Shown: positions 31,622-40,496, numbered from the stretch's first letter. The stretch: 64,000 nt of DNA from Nocardia sp. NBC_01503 (GCF_036327755.1 NZ_CP109596.1:6510001-6574000); one strand, 5' to 3'. Notes: generated from the letters alone by a model not told the origin. Translations and numbers: made by a program.

Positions 31622-32767
31622 ATGGCACGCCCCGCATGGAGCGACGACGAGGTCGAAGCGGTACGAGGACTGGCGAGCACCTTCTTCGAGAAGGAGGTGA
31701 TCCCGCACGAGGAGAAGTTCATCGAACAGGGCCATCCCGACCGCGCCCTGTACAACCGGGCCGGTGAACTCGGGCTGCTGTGCGCGGCCATTCCGGCCGA
31801 ATACGGTGGTGGCGGCGGCACATTCGCGCATGAGGCCGCGATCATCGAGGCGCAGGCGCATCTGGGTGACGGCGCACTGGGCATGTCGGTGCACTCCTCG
31901 ATCATCGCGCCCTACATCCACCAGTTCGGCTCCGAGGAGCTCAAGCGCCGTGTGCTGCCCAAGGCCGCCAGCGGGGAGATGCTGCTCTCGATCGGTATGA
32001 CCGAACCCGGTACCGGTTCGGATCTGCAGAACATCAAGACCCGCGCGGTGCGCGAGGGCGATGAGTACGTCATCACCGGGTCGAAGATCTTCATCTCCAA
32101 CGGCTGGCTGTGCGATGGCATCATCCTGGCCGTGAAGACCGACCCCACCCAGGGGGCCTCGGGTGTCTCGCTGATCTTCGCCGAGGTCGGTGACGACACC
32201 CCGGGATTCACCCGCGGTCGCATCCTGTCCAAGATCGGTGGCAAGGGGCAGGACACCGCCGAGCTGTTCTTCGACGGCCTGCGGGTGCCCGCCTCGAATC
32301 TGCTGGGCGAAGCCGAGGGTCAGGGCTTCTATCAAATGATGCAGATGCTCGCCCAGGAGCGCCTGGTCACCGCGATTCTGGCGGTGGCCATGACCGAGAA
32401 GGCGGTGGAGCTCACCGTCGAGTACACCAAGGGCCGTCAGGCTTTCGGCAAACCGCTCTTCGCCATGCAGAACACCAAGTTCGAGCTCGCCGAGTGCGCC
32501 ACCATCGCCAGGGTCGGGCGCGTTTTCCTGGATGACTGCATCGGTAAACACCTGCGCGGTGAACTGGACATTCCCACCGCTGCCATGTCGAAGTACTGGT
32601 TGACCGACCAACTCGGTAATGTGGTGGATCGCTGCCTGCAGTTCTTCGGCGGCTATGGCTACATGACCGAATATCCGATTGCGCAGTTGTACACCGGCGC
32701 GAGGGTCCTGCGGATCCTCGCAGGTGCCAACGAGGTGATGAAGGACCTCATTGCCCGCTCACTCTGA
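31622..32767 (+). CDS. acyl-CoA dehydrogenase
   Basis: This 381-aa FAD enzyme introduces the alpha,beta double bond in acyl-CoA. The first helix domain runs to PAEYGGGGG; MTEPGTGSDLQNIKT and the YVITGSKIFISNG strand lie in the middle; YTKGRQAFGKPL and the C-terminal LQFFGGYGYMTEYPI are standard acyl-CoA dehydrogenase signatures. The region LAGANEVMKDLIAR near the C-terminus lies where many family members carry the base glutamate in GTNEI-type motifs. GAAGGAACC precedes the ATG. A TetR gene overlaps its end by 17 bp and probably controls it. Chain-length preference is not readable. Confidence 0.92.
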   Translation: MARPAWSDDEVEAVRGLASTFFEKEVIPHEEKFIEQGHPDRALYNRAGELGLLCAAIPAEYGGGGGTFAHEAAIIEAQAHLGDGALGMSVHSSIIAPYIHQFGSEELKRRVLPKAASGEMLLSIGMTEPGTGSDLQNIKTRAVREGDEYVITGSKIFISNGWLCDGIILAVKTDPTQGASGVSLIFAEVGDDTPGFTRGRILSKIGGKGQDTAELFFDGLRVPASNLLGEAEGQGFYQMMQMLAQERLVTAILAVAMTEKAVELTVEYTKGRQAFGKPLFAMQNTKFELAECATIARVGRVFLDDCIGKHLRGELDIPTAAMSKYWLTDQLGNVVDRCLQFFGGYGYMTEYPIAQLYTGARVLRILAGANEVMKDLIARSL

Positions 32768-33446
32768 CAGTCACGCACCGTCGAAGCCCGGCGGTAACAC
32801 CGACACCGCGCTCGAGCCCGTCCCCGCCGACGACACCCCGTCCCGGCGGCGACGGCTCGAACCCGACGAACGCCGCGCGCAGATCCTGTCCTGCGCCATC
32901 GACATGTTCGGCGAACGTCCCTATGCCGCTGTCTCCACCGCGGAGTTGGCCCAGCGCGCCGGGGTGGCGCGCGGGCTGATCAACCACTACTTCGGCAATA
33001 AGCGCGACCTGTACCTGGCGGTCGTGCGCCGCATGGTGACCCTGCCGCGCGCGGACCACATGCTGGTGCCCTCCTCGGGCACCATCCGTGAACGCGTGGA
33101 GGCCAGCGTCGCCTGGCTGCTGGACACCATCGGCGAGCACGGCACCACCTGGGTCAAGGTCACCGGTCTGGAGGGCATCGGCGACGACCCGGATGTGCAA
33201 CGCATTCTCGACGAAGCCGACAATGCCGCCGCCGCCCGAGTCGTGCAGATGGTCGGCCTGGACGATTCCCTGCACAGCGCCGAATTGCAGGCCCTGGTGC
33301 GGTGTTACGGCGGCCTGGTGAAGGCCGCCGGACGGGAATGGATCGTGCGCGGTTCACTCGATCGCCCCCAGGTACACGATCTGCTCTCGGACACCCTCAC
33401 CACGCTGATCACCGAATCGTTCCCGAAGGTCAACGGGACGATCTGA
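32751..33446 (+). CDS. TetR-family regulator, probably of fatty-acid metabolism
   Basis: This 231-aa regulator has the HTH TAELAQRAGVARGLINHYFGNKRDLY about 65-90 residues in, after a long polar N-terminus, and a helical C-domain. The start is TTG at 32751, within the acyl-CoA dehydrogenase gene, so the two are translationally linked. Such dehydrogenase/TetR pairs often sense acyl-CoA. Its 3' end overlaps the end of the convergent gene by 17 bp. Confidence 0.82.
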   Translation: MPAHSDSHAPSKPGGNTDTALEPVPADDTPSRRRRLEPDERRAQILSCAIDMFGERPYAAVSTAELAQRAGVARGLINHYFGNKRDLYLAVVRRMVTLPRADHMLVPSSGTIRERVEASVAWLLDTIGEHGTTWVKVTGLEGIGDDPDVQRILDEADNAAAARVVQMVGLDDSLHSAELQALVRCYGGLVKAAGREWIVRGSLDRPQVHDLLSDTLTTLITESFPKVNGTI

Positions 33447-34479
33447 TTTCGGCGAGCTGCTCGACCCGCCAGGTCACACCGTGCTCGGTGAGAGCGTCCA
33501 GGAAATCGCGGGGGTCGAAAGCCTGTGCGGGACTGAGCACTCCGGCACGGTCACCGGCGGCCAGGCGGACCGCGGCCTCCACGGCGATGACCGCGGTGAG
33601 GCCGTAACCGTCGGGGCCGGTGACCCAGCCGTGTGTGCGGGCACCGTCCACGGCGGTGGCCTGGGCGTACATGAACCAACTGCTGGCCTGGCGTTCCTGA
33701 TCGGTGAGCGTGGCCGGGACCGATTCGGCGACCTCCGCGGTGAGTGCGCCGAACAGGGCCGCGACCTCCGCGCGGATGACACTGCGCACGCGCCGGGCGG
33801 GTATCCGGCGTGGGATGGTGACCACGCCGGGCAGGGTCAGCACCCCCACCGGCACCGGATCCGGTTCGCCCGGGACCGTCAGTGGCGCGGGCTCGGCGGC
33901 CTCGACCGCAAGCCATCGCCCCTGGGTGAACTCGAATGTCTCCAAGGACAGGACCGCCGCCATGGTGCGGGCGGTGCCGCGCGAGACCGCCCCCGGCCGG
34001 CGCAGATCCGCGATCAAGACCTCATCGACCTGTGAGCCCGAGGGTGCGGCGGTGAGCGCGGCGATCAGATCACCGGGACCACCGTCATCGGCCATCGCCG
34101 GGACAATGGCGACCCCGGCCCGGGCGGCGGCGGGGCCGTAGGTATCGAAAACGGTGCGCAGATAGTGTGGTTCGCCGCTGGTGTCCACATAGTGCGCGCC
34201 CGCCGCGATCGCGGCCTCGATGACCGGGGTGGCCCACCGGGTGAATGGTCCGGCCGCATTGACCACGGCCGCGCAATCGGTGAAAGCCGCTGTGAGCGCG
34301 GCACTCTCGCCGAGCTCCGCGATTCGGATCTCGGCATCGGGGACACCCGCGGCGCGCGCGGCCGCCTGCAATCTCGGCCCGTCCCGGCCGATCAGGACCG
34401 GGGTGAGGGCGCGGCGAGCCAGTTCGGCGACGACCAGACCGCCGGTGAATCCGGTGGCTCCGTAGACGGCAATTCTCAT
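33430..34479 (-). CDS. saccharopine-dehydrogenase-like NAD(P)-binding protein
   Basis: This 349-aa protein begins with the Rossmann motif IAVYGATGFTGGLVVAEL, followed by DRGPRL-like and VVNAAGPFTRWATPVIEAAI segments, HYVDTSGEPHYLRTVF and PAMADDGGPGDLIA. This fits the saccharopine dehydrogenase-like/trans-acting enoyl reductase family (PF03435-type), as in mycobacterial membrane-lipid reductases. The reaction is probably NAD(P)H-dependent reduction of an unknown substrate. ATG at 34479 is used; earlier starts add a non-conserved tail. It is divergent from an AraC-type gene across 151 bp with paired inverted half-sites. Confidence 0.82.
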   Translation of the reverse strand: MRIAVYGATGFTGGLVVAELARRALTPVLIGRDGPRLQAAARAAGVPDAEIRIAELGESAALTAAFTDCAAVVNAAGPFTRWATPVIEAAIAAGAHYVDTSGEPHYLRTVFDTYGPAAARAGVAIVPAMADDGGPGDLIAALTAAPSGSQVDEVLIADLRRPGAVSRGTARTMAAVLSLETFEFTQGRWLAVEAAEPAPLTVPGEPDPVPVGVLTLPGVVTIPRRIPARRVRSVIRAEVAALFGALTAEVAESVPATLTDQERQASSWFMYAQATAVDGARTHGWVTGPDGYGLTAVIAVEAAVRLAAGDRAGVLSPAQAFDPRDFLDALTEHGVTWRVEQLAEIRSSR

Positions 34480-34550
34480 GGGAGACAACTCCATAGCTGA
34501 GGGGGACCGAACCGACGAGCATCGGCTCGCCATTCACGCTAGGACCCGCC

Positions 34551-34602
34551 ATCAGGACGATCCATGCTCATTGCTCCGTAGAAGATGTCAGAACGTCCTG
34601 AT
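34551..34602. promoter_or_regulatory. inverted half-sites in divergent AraC/reductase gap
   Basis: ATCAGGACG (34551-34559) and CGTCCTGAT (34594-34602) are perfect 9-bp inverted half-sites separated by 34 bp. The second lies about 28 bp upstream of the AraC-type gene start. The spacing would allow looping or dimer-pair binding. The cognate factor is probably the AraC product; that is inference. Confidence 0.6.
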
Positions 34603-34630
34603 CACTGTCCGGCCGCAGTACGGTGGGGAA

Positions 34631-35587
34631 GTGGACCTACTCGCCGATGCCATTGCCGCGATGCGCGTGGGCACCCCGCATTCCACGCGCACCCAAGTGC
34701 GCGCACCCTGGGGACAGCGGTTCCCGCCACAGGACGGCGCGGGATTCCATGTGGTGCTGCGTGGTTCCTGCTGGCTCACGCCCGCGCGCGGCGCGCCGAT
34801 CCGGCTCCAGGTCGGAGATGTGGCGTTCCTGCCCCGCGAAATGGGGCACGCCATCGGCGACAGACCCGGCGGCCCACCCTGGAACGGCACCGAGCGAGCC
34901 GTGCTCGACACCGGCCGAACAGCCGCCGGGACACCGTCCGAAGACGCCTCGACCACCGTATTGCTGTGTGGCGCATACCGGCTCGACCAATCCCGGGCGC
35001 ATCCACTGCTTTCGGAACTGCCCGATGTCATCCACCTGCCCGCGCGCATCGGGCACCACACCGCACTGCGCGGGGCGATCGATCTGCTGGGCCTGGAACT
35101 CGACACCCGAAACCACTCCGGCGTGATCGCCCCGCTGTTGGAGGTGCTGCTGCAATATATGCTGCGCGCCTGGTACGACGATCAGCCCGAGGACACGGGA
35201 TGGGCGGGCGCGCTGCGTGATCCGGCCCTGTATGCCGCGCTGGCGGCCATGCACCGCGAACCCGCCGCACCCTGGACCGTGCGATCGCTCGGCGCGGTCG
35301 GCGGCCTGTCGCGTTCGGTGTTCGCCCAGCGATTCACCGCCGTGATCGGCACCGCCCCGCAGACCTATCTGACCTGGTGGCGGATGACCCTGGCCGCGCG
35401 CATGCTGCGCGATACCGATGCCCTGGTGCGGGTGGTGGCCGAACGCTGCGGGTACACCTCCGAATTCGCGTTCGCCAAGGCGTTCAAACGCGAATTCGGA
35501 GTCGCCCCGGGCAGATACCGGAACTCCGCCACCTCGACGGAGAACGGTGACGGGCGGTCAGGGGAGCAGGACCAGCCGTCCGCGTAG
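34631..35587 (+). CDS. AraC-family regulator with cupin sensor domain
   Basis: This 318-aa protein has an N-terminal cupin sensor (VVLRGSCWLTP, VGDVAFLPREMGHAI) and a C-terminal double HTH (WTVRSLGAVGGLSRSVFAQRF, then VVAERCGYTSEFAFAKAFKREFGVAPGRYR) as in the cupin_6/AraC regulators. GTG at 34631 is used since VDLLADAIAAMR matches the family N-terminus. It is divergent from the reductase gene, the likely target. Its 3' end overlaps the oxidoreductase gene by 30 bp. Confidence 0.87.
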   Translation: MDLLADAIAAMRVGTPHSTRTQVRAPWGQRFPPQDGAGFHVVLRGSCWLTPARGAPIRLQVGDVAFLPREMGHAIGDRPGGPPWNGTERAVLDTGRTAAGTPSEDASTTVLLCGAYRLDQSRAHPLLSELPDVIHLPARIGHHTALRGAIDLLGLELDTRNHSGVIAPLLEVLLQYMLRAWYDDQPEDTGWAGALRDPALYAALAAMHREPAAPWTVRSLGAVGGLSRSVFAQRFTAVIGTAPQTYLTWWRMTLAARMLRDTDALVRVVAERCGYTSEFAFAKAFKREFGVAPGRYRNSATSTENGDGRSGEQDQPSA

Positions 35588-36478
35588 TCCGCCCTTCTCG
35601 AAACGGGCGTGCGCGGACCCGGCCTCCCGCAATGGCAGCGTGTCCGCGACCCGCGGGGTCAGGGTTCCGGCGTCGACCAGTGTCGCCAATTCGGCCAGGC
35701 GCGGGCCGTTGGGGGACTGTTGCACGGTGTGCACGGTGATGCCGCGCTCGGATTCGGGTGCGGCGGGCGGCAACAGCGCCGCGAAACGGCCGCCGTCGCG
35801 GACCGCGGCGATCAGTTCCGCGCCGCGCACAGCCGCGTCGATGACCACGTCCAGGCCCAGCGCGCGCAGCGAATCGATATCGGCATGGGCGCGATCGAGG
35901 AAGTCGGTCGCGCCCAAAGCGCGTACGAGATCCGCGTCACCGGCCGAGGCCACCGCGATCACCTGCGCGCCGCGCGCGGCCGCCAACTGCACCGCATAAC
36001 CGCCCACGCCTCCGGCCGCACCCGTTACCAGCACGCGCTGCCCCGGTGCCAACCGTGCGGCCGAGACCGCCAGATCCGCGGTGATGCCGTTCAACGCAAG
36101 TGTCGAGGCCGCGACCGGATCCACACTGTGCGGGGCGGGAGCGAGAGCCTCGGCGGCGATGACCACGTACTCGGCGGCCGCGCCGACCGGATCCGCGAGC
36201 CACGGCAACAGGCCGATCACCGATTGCCCCACGCCGAACCCGTCCACCCGCGCGCCGAGTTCGGCGACGACTCCGGAGAACTCGACCCCGGGCACATACA
36301 CCTGCCGGGCGGGCAGCAGACCGGCCAGATATCCGGCGCGGGCCGCCGTATCGACCGGATTCACCGGGCTCGCAACAACTTTCACCAGTATCTGACCCGC
36401 GGCGGGCGCGGGTGTGGGCAGGTCGAGGACGGTGAGAACCTCGGGCCCGCCGAATTCTGTGAATGCGACAGCACGCAT
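35558..36478 (-). CDS. NADPH:quinone oxidoreductase (zinc-free MDR family)
   Basis: This 306-aa medium-chain reductase starts MRAVAFTEFGGPEVLTV, has the typical ASPVNPVDTAARAG and GVEFSGVVAELG segments, and the nucleotide motif VLVTGAAGGVGGYAVQLAAARGA in the middle. No zinc-binding cysteine cluster is seen, so it is a QOR/zeta-crystallin-like NADPH-dependent reductase. ATG at 36478 is used. It is divergent from an HxlR-type regulator with a strong palindrome between, so it is probably induced by the regulator's signal (electrophiles such as quinones or aldehydes are usual). Confidence 0.88.
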   Translation of the reverse strand: MRAVAFTEFGGPEVLTVLDLPTPAPAAGQILVKVVASPVNPVDTAARAGYLAGLLPARQVYVPGVEFSGVVAELGARVDGFGVGQSVIGLLPWLADPVGAAAEYVVIAAEALAPAPHSVDPVAASTLALNGITADLAVSAARLAPGQRVLVTGAAGGVGGYAVQLAAARGAQVIAVASAGDADLVRALGATDFLDRAHADIDSLRALGLDVVIDAAVRGAELIAAVRDGGRFAALLPPAAPESERGITVHTVQQSPNGPRLAELATLVDAGTLTPRVADTLPLREAGSAHARFEKGGLRGRLVLLP

Positions 36479-36593
36479 CGGAATGCTCCTGAGTATGCGA
36501 AGGGTTGCAATAGCCACCGGTGGAACGCCCGCACCGGATGTCCGGCGGCGGGCGTGTGCTCAACCTAAGCCCGGCGGTCAGCTCGTGAGAAGA

Positions 36594-36611
36594 AGGCACC
36601 GGAAAGTGCCT
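36594..36611. promoter_or_regulatory. HxlR operator
   Basis: AGGCAC - CGGAAA - GTGCCT is a perfect 6-bp inverted repeat spaced by six, 22 bp upstream of the HxlR ATG and 116 bp upstream of the oxidoreductase. Its size and position fit autoregulation by the HxlR protein. Confidence 0.65.
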
Positions 36612-36632
36612 AGCCCACCGGAAGGAATCCGC

Positions 36633-37031
36633 ATGCCCACCAAAACCGTTGCCCAGCAGCGCGAACAGCGCAAGAACGACTACAACGCGTTCGTCGCGGC
36701 GTGTCCCACCAACAAGCTCATGGACACCCTCGGCGACAAATGGACCGGACTCGTACTGGCCACCCTCACCGGTGAGCCGCGCCGGTACGGGGAGATCTCG
36801 GCGATTGTCGCGGGAATCAGCAACAAGATGCTCACCCAAACCCTGCGCACCCTGGAACGGGATGGGCTGCTCGAACGTCACGTGACCGCGCAGGTGCCGG
36901 TGCGCGTGGACTATTCACTGACCCCGTTGGGGCGCAGTCTGTTCCCGATCCTGAACATGCTCAAGAACTGGGCCGAGGAGAACATGGACGAGGTGTTCGC
37001 CGCGCGCACCGCCTTCGACACCGCGAACTGA
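36633..37031 (+). CDS. HxlR-family transcriptional regulator
   Basis: This 132-aa winged-helix protein matches the HxlR family: CPTNKLMDTLGDKWTGLVLATL with a conserved-position N-terminal cysteine in ACP(T), RRYGEISAIVAGISNKMLTQTLRTLERDGLLER and VDYSLTPLGRSL in the wing. Family members often sense electrophiles or disulfide stress through that cysteine. ATG at 36633 has GAAGGAA upstream; a palindrome lies between. The neighbouring quinone oxidoreductase is the likely target. Confidence 0.9.
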   Translation: MPTKTVAQQREQRKNDYNAFVAACPTNKLMDTLGDKWTGLVLATLTGEPRRYGEISAIVAGISNKMLTQTLRTLERDGLLERHVTAQVPVRVDYSLTPLGRSLFPILNMLKNWAEENMDEVFAARTAFDTAN

Positions 37032-37093
37032 ATCGGCGAAACCGGTAGCGGCGGGCGGGAATGCGCATCCGGGCACGGCTGTTGCTCGCAGGT

Positions 37094-37933
37094 ATGGCGA
37101 AAGATCAACTCGGCACATTCGGTGTATGGCTGCCCCACCAGGTGGTGACCCCCGCGGGGGTGCGTGAGCTCGAGGAACTCGGCTACGGCGCGATATGGCT
37201 GGGCAGTTCGCCCGCCGCGGATTGGGACGGCTATGACGCGTTGCTGGCCGCCTCGGAGTCGATCACCATCGCCACCAGCATCGTCAATGTGTGGGCGTCC
37301 CCGGCCGAGCAGGCCGCGGCGACCTTCCACCGCCTCGAGGACCGCTTCCCGGGACGATTCCTGCTCGGTGTCGGTGTCGGGCACCGCGAGAACACCGGCG
37401 AATACACCAAACCCTATGACGCACTGGTGAATTACCTTGATCAGCTGGACAAGGCCGAGGTTCCGAAGGAACGCCGCGCCCTGGCCGCGCTCGGCCCGAA
37501 GGTCGCCGAGCTCGCCCGCGACCGTACCGCCGGGGCGCTGCCGTACCTGAGCACCCCCGAGCACACCGCAGCACTGCGCGCACTGCTGGGCCCGGACACC
37601 CTCATCGCGCCCGAACACAAAATCGTGCTCGACGACGATCCCGAGCGCGCTCGCGCCGTCGGCCGCGACTTCACGCGCTTCTACCTGACCCTGAGCAATT
37701 ACGCGAACAACCTGCGCCGCTCGGGTTTCGCCGCCGAAGAACTCGGAGGCGCGGGCAGTGACCGCCTGGTGGACGCGCTCATCCTGCACGGTGATGCCGA
37801 CCGGATCGTCGAGTCGGCCACCGAACACCTGCGCGCGGGCGGGGACCATATCGCGCTACAGGTGCTGGGCGGGGACCACCTCGAGGTGCTGCGCACCCTG
37901 GCCCCCGTACTCACCGCCCGCGTGTCCGCCTAG
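37094..37933 (+). CDS. F420-dependent LLM-class oxidoreductase (TIGR03620-like)
   Basis: This 279-aa luciferase-like TIM-barrel enzyme begins GTFGVWLPHQ and has the substrate and cofactor-side segments SPAEQAAATFHRLEDRFPGRFLLGVGVGH, LALVAALGPKV-like AALGPKVAELARDR and VDALILHGDADRIVE. These match the mycobacterial subfamily of putative F420-dependent oxidoreductases. Reaction unknown. ATG at 37094 is chosen because the family usually starts just before the first strand; ATG at 37061 is in frame. It overlaps the convergent hypothetical gene by 4 bp. Confidence 0.85.
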   Translation: MAKDQLGTFGVWLPHQVVTPAGVRELEELGYGAIWLGSSPAADWDGYDALLAASESITIATSIVNVWASPAEQAAATFHRLEDRFPGRFLLGVGVGHRENTGEYTKPYDALVNYLDQLDKAEVPKERRALAALGPKVAELARDRTAGALPYLSTPEHTAALRALLGPDTLIAPEHKIVLDDDPERARAVGRDFTRFYLTLSNYANNLRRSGFAAEELGGAGSDRLVDALILHGDADRIVESATEHLRAGGDHIALQVLGGDHLEVLRTLAPVLTARVSA

Positions 37934-38181
37934 AGTCGCGGGTCGTACACCAGCACAAACCCCGAAAGTCGCAGCGCTCCTTCGCCGGATCGTTCGGCAT
38001 CGGCCCAGAATTCGCGGCCGGGCAGCTCATTGGTGGGCAGCCCGGCCTGCCGTGCTATCTCGTTCGCCGCCCACGCCATGGGCGATCGTGCCGGATGCCA
38101 CGGTGTTTCGAGGTAGGCGACCGCGTTCTCACTGTCCCCGAACACCAAAACGCATCGCACCTGGATCCGTTCACTCGCCAC
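37930..38181 (-). CDS. small hypothetical protein
   Basis: This 83-aa soluble protein starts at GTG 38181 (MASERIQVRCVLVFGDSENAV). It has mixed alpha/beta character and no known motif. Codon choice is normal for the genome, and the frame overlaps the end of the F420 enzyme gene by 4 bp. A role cannot be proposed. The next 196 bp to the following gene contain nothing I recognise. Confidence 0.55.
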   Translation of the reverse strand: MASERIQVRCVLVFGDSENAVAYLETPWHPARSPMAWAANEIARQAGLPTNELPGREFWADAERSGEGALRLSGFVLVYDPRL

Positions 38182-38377
38182 ACAGCCATCATCACCCCTG
38201 GAACCGGAGACGCCCAGCGATCATGCCGGGTCGTTCCCATCCCTGCACCGGATCGTTCTCGTTGCGCCCGGACCACCCGCCTGAGCGATCCCCGGCGGGT
38301 TCTTGGTTATCGTTGATTCGTCACGTGTGCGACAGCGCATGCAGACGAGTGCAAGGATCTCGAGGGAGAATACGGAC

Positions 38378-38833
38378 GTGAGCGACGAACTATCGGGCCC
38401 AGGAACCCCACCGAACCCTGACGAGAACGCGCTCGAAGCCGCCAAACTCACCCGCCTGCCCCGCCGCCCCCGCCGACTACCCGAAGATCCGGACGGCCCA
38501 CCCCGCAAAACCTGGCACGCCAGCGGTGATTCGCCCTACGAACCCGCCCCCACCAGGCCCGTCCTGCGTTCGGAACTGCAACGCGAAACCGGCTGGTGGC
38601 CCGTGGACCCCGGCCCCGCCCACCCCACCACCCCACCGCAGGACCCCACCCAACCGGCCCGCGAAGCCACCATCTTCGACCTGGACGCCCTGCGCCGCCG
38701 CCGCGCCGGTGACACCTCCCCGACCGTGGGCATCCGCCGCATAGCCAAACCCCGCAGAGTCACCCCCACCACAGCGCAAACCCCCGCCGATCCGGACTCC
38801 GCACCCCCGCCGGACCCGACCCGCCCGAGCTGA
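38378..38833 (+). CDS. proline-rich disordered hypothetical protein
   Basis: This 151-aa protein starts at GTG 38378 with GGGAG 15-20 bp upstream. It is Pro/Arg/Asp-rich with a basic patch (RLPRRPRRLPEDPDGPPRK) and a conserved-looking ETGWWPVDP; no signal peptide or membrane segment is seen. It is probably unstructured and cytoplasmic or DNA-binding by charge, but this is inference. A longer frame from 38303 is possible. It is convergent with the AICAR transformylase gene. Confidence 0.6.
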   Translation: MSDELSGPGTPPNPDENALEAAKLTRLPRRPRRLPEDPDGPPRKTWHASGDSPYEPAPTRPVLRSELQRETGWWPVDPGPAHPTTPPQDPTQPAREATIFDLDALRRRRAGDTSPTVGIRRIAKPRRVTPTTAQTPADPDSAPPPDPTRPS

Positions 38834-38869
38834 TCCCCGACCCGCAAACCGCTTGTGCGCGAGGGTATC

Positions 38870-40018
38870 TCAGTGATGGAACAGTCGAAGGTCCGTCCGG
38901 GCGAGCGCGATGCGATGTTCGCGGCAGGCATCGGCGATCGTGTCACCGCGCAGTGCACCGCCCGGTTCGACCACGAGCGTGACACCGTATTCGGCGGCGA
39001 CATCGATATTGTCGCGGAACGGGAGATAGCCGTCGGACACCAATGTGATACCGGTCAGTTCGCGACTCCAGCGGGCACGTTCGCGATTGTCCGGCAGCGT
39101 GTGCGGTCGGGGCAGCAATCCCGCGAGTTCGTCGCGCTGGGTGGCGGTGAGAGTGTCGGAGGCCAGTGCGATCTGCCAGTTCACTCGCTGCTGAGGTGGT
39201 AACCCCGACGGCAGCGGCAGATCCCGGATGCCCGGATGCCTGCGCAACCACCAGGTTCGCGCCTTGTTCCCGGCCAATTGGGTGCAGTCCACGCGCGATT
39301 GCTGACCGGCACCCACACCGACGGTCATGCCGTCACGGACGAAGACCACCGAGTTGGACTGGGTATAGCGAGCCACGATCATCCCCAGAACCGCATCGGT
39401 CGAGGCGGCATCGGTGAGCGCGGGACCCTGGACCGAACGCAGCAGATCCGCCGTGATCGGTTCTCGATCGCGATCCTGCTCGAGAGCCACACCGAACACG
39501 GTCCGCATCTCGACCGCGGGCGGACAGTAGTCCGGATCCATCTCGAAAACCAGGTAGCGTCCGGCCTTCTTACGACCCAACTTCGCGACGACCCCGGGCG
39601 CGTACCCCGGGGCGATGATCCCGTCGGAGACCACCGTGGCAAGCAGATCCGCCAGCTCCTCATCCACCGGCTCGGACACCGCGATCATATCGCCATACGA
39701 TGACCGCGGATCGGCGTCGCGCGCCCGAACATACGCCGCCGCAAGCGATCCCAACGATGCGCTGCCCAAACCCCACACCGTGCGCACGGTGTCGTCGAGT
39801 ACCCCGTTCAGCGCGGCCCCCGCCGGTGAAACATGTTTGAACGACGCGGCCGCCACCGCACCGGTCGCCCGCCGCGCCTCGGCGACAAGCTGCCAGGCAT
39901 TGAGCGCATCCAGATAATTGATCATCGACCCCGACCCGTGCAGCACCCGCACATGCGCGGCACTGTCCCCGGCAATCCGAGCCCGCTGCCGGGGGTTCAT
40001 CCCATATCGCAAATCCAT
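38870..40018 (-). CDS. stand-alone AICAR transformylase-type protein
   Basis: This 382-aa protein is the AICAR formyltransferase half of PurH without the IMP cyclohydrolase domain. It starts DLRYGMNPRQRA, has the catalytic KH in FKHVSPAGAALNGVLDD (the human KHVSPAGAA motif), VNWQIAL and WWLRRHPGI segments, and ends in the formyl-folate part with NIDVAAEYGVTLVVEPGG. It would add the formyl group of 10-formyl-THF to AICAR. A second, bifunctional PurH likely exists elsewhere, so this copy may serve a different purine or secondary pathway. ATG at 40018 is used; ATG at 40033 is also in frame. Confidence 0.87.
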   Translation of the reverse strand: MDLRYGMNPRQRARIAGDSAAHVRVLHGSGSMINYLDALNAWQLVAEARRATGAVAAASFKHVSPAGAALNGVLDDTVRTVWGLGSASLGSLAAAYVRARDADPRSSYGDMIAVSEPVDEELADLLATVVSDGIIAPGYAPGVVAKLGRKKAGRYLVFEMDPDYCPPAVEMRTVFGVALEQDRDREPITADLLRSVQGPALTDAASTDAVLGMIVARYTQSNSVVFVRDGMTVGVGAGQQSRVDCTQLAGNKARTWWLRRHPGIRDLPLPSGLPPQQRVNWQIALASDTLTATQRDELAGLLPRPHTLPDNRERARWSRELTGITLVSDGYLPFRDNIDVAAEYGVTLVVEPGGALRGDTIADACREHRIALARTDLRLFHH

Positions 40019-40169
40019 TGCCGCACTCCACATCCCGAACTCGAGTTCGGGAGCACCCAGGCGGACGACGCTCCGATACCGCGCTTCCTCGTGGTCTTGC
40101 CCACGTGACGCCAGTCGCGAAACACCAACTCTAGAACAGGAAGTCCGCACCAACCACCCCGGTGCGCGG

Positions 40170-40203
40170 ACTGCTGTCACTCAGGTACTGCTGTCACTCA
40201 GGT
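40170..40203. repeat. 17-bp tandem duplication at the 3' end of a gene
   Basis: ACTGCTGTCACTCAGGT occurs twice in perfect tandem (40170-40186 and 40187-40203). The second copy contains the stop of the gene at 40194; the first gives a duplicated end. It looks like a recent slippage event. Confidence 0.85.
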
Positions 40204-40493
40204 TGGGGCAGCGGGCCCAGGTCTGTGACCTCGGCTGTCCACCAGTCGGGTTTGTCGGCCTCGTGCCAGGAGAGATGGAACCTTCGACCGTTCGCGAGTT
40301 CGACTCGGCGATGCAGATCCGATTGGGCCTGTTCGACGGCGCAGGTGGGTGCGATATCGGGCAGGGAGCCGTCCAGGACGCCGTCGGGGTCGCTCAGGTA
40401 GACCGCGTGGCGCCAGCGGTCCGGGGTTCGGTACAGGACCAGGGTGGTGGGGGTGCCCCAGCGGGATCGGCCGGCGGGGCGCTCGTCGGTCAT
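40194..40493 (-). CDS. small hypothetical protein
   Basis: This 99-aa protein is Trp/Asp-rich (LYRTPDRWRHAVYLSDPDGVLDG) with no signal peptide. It lies 3 bp after the secreted-protein gene on the same strand and probably shares its transcript. I recognise no domain. Its last codons are tandemly duplicated downstream of the stop. Confidence 0.6.
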   Translation of the reverse strand: MTDERPAGRSRWGTPTTLVLYRTPDRWRHAVYLSDPDGVLDGSLPDIAPTCAVEQAQSDLHRRVELANGRRFHLSWHEADKPDWWTAEVTDLGPLPQPE

Positions 40494-40496
40494 GGG

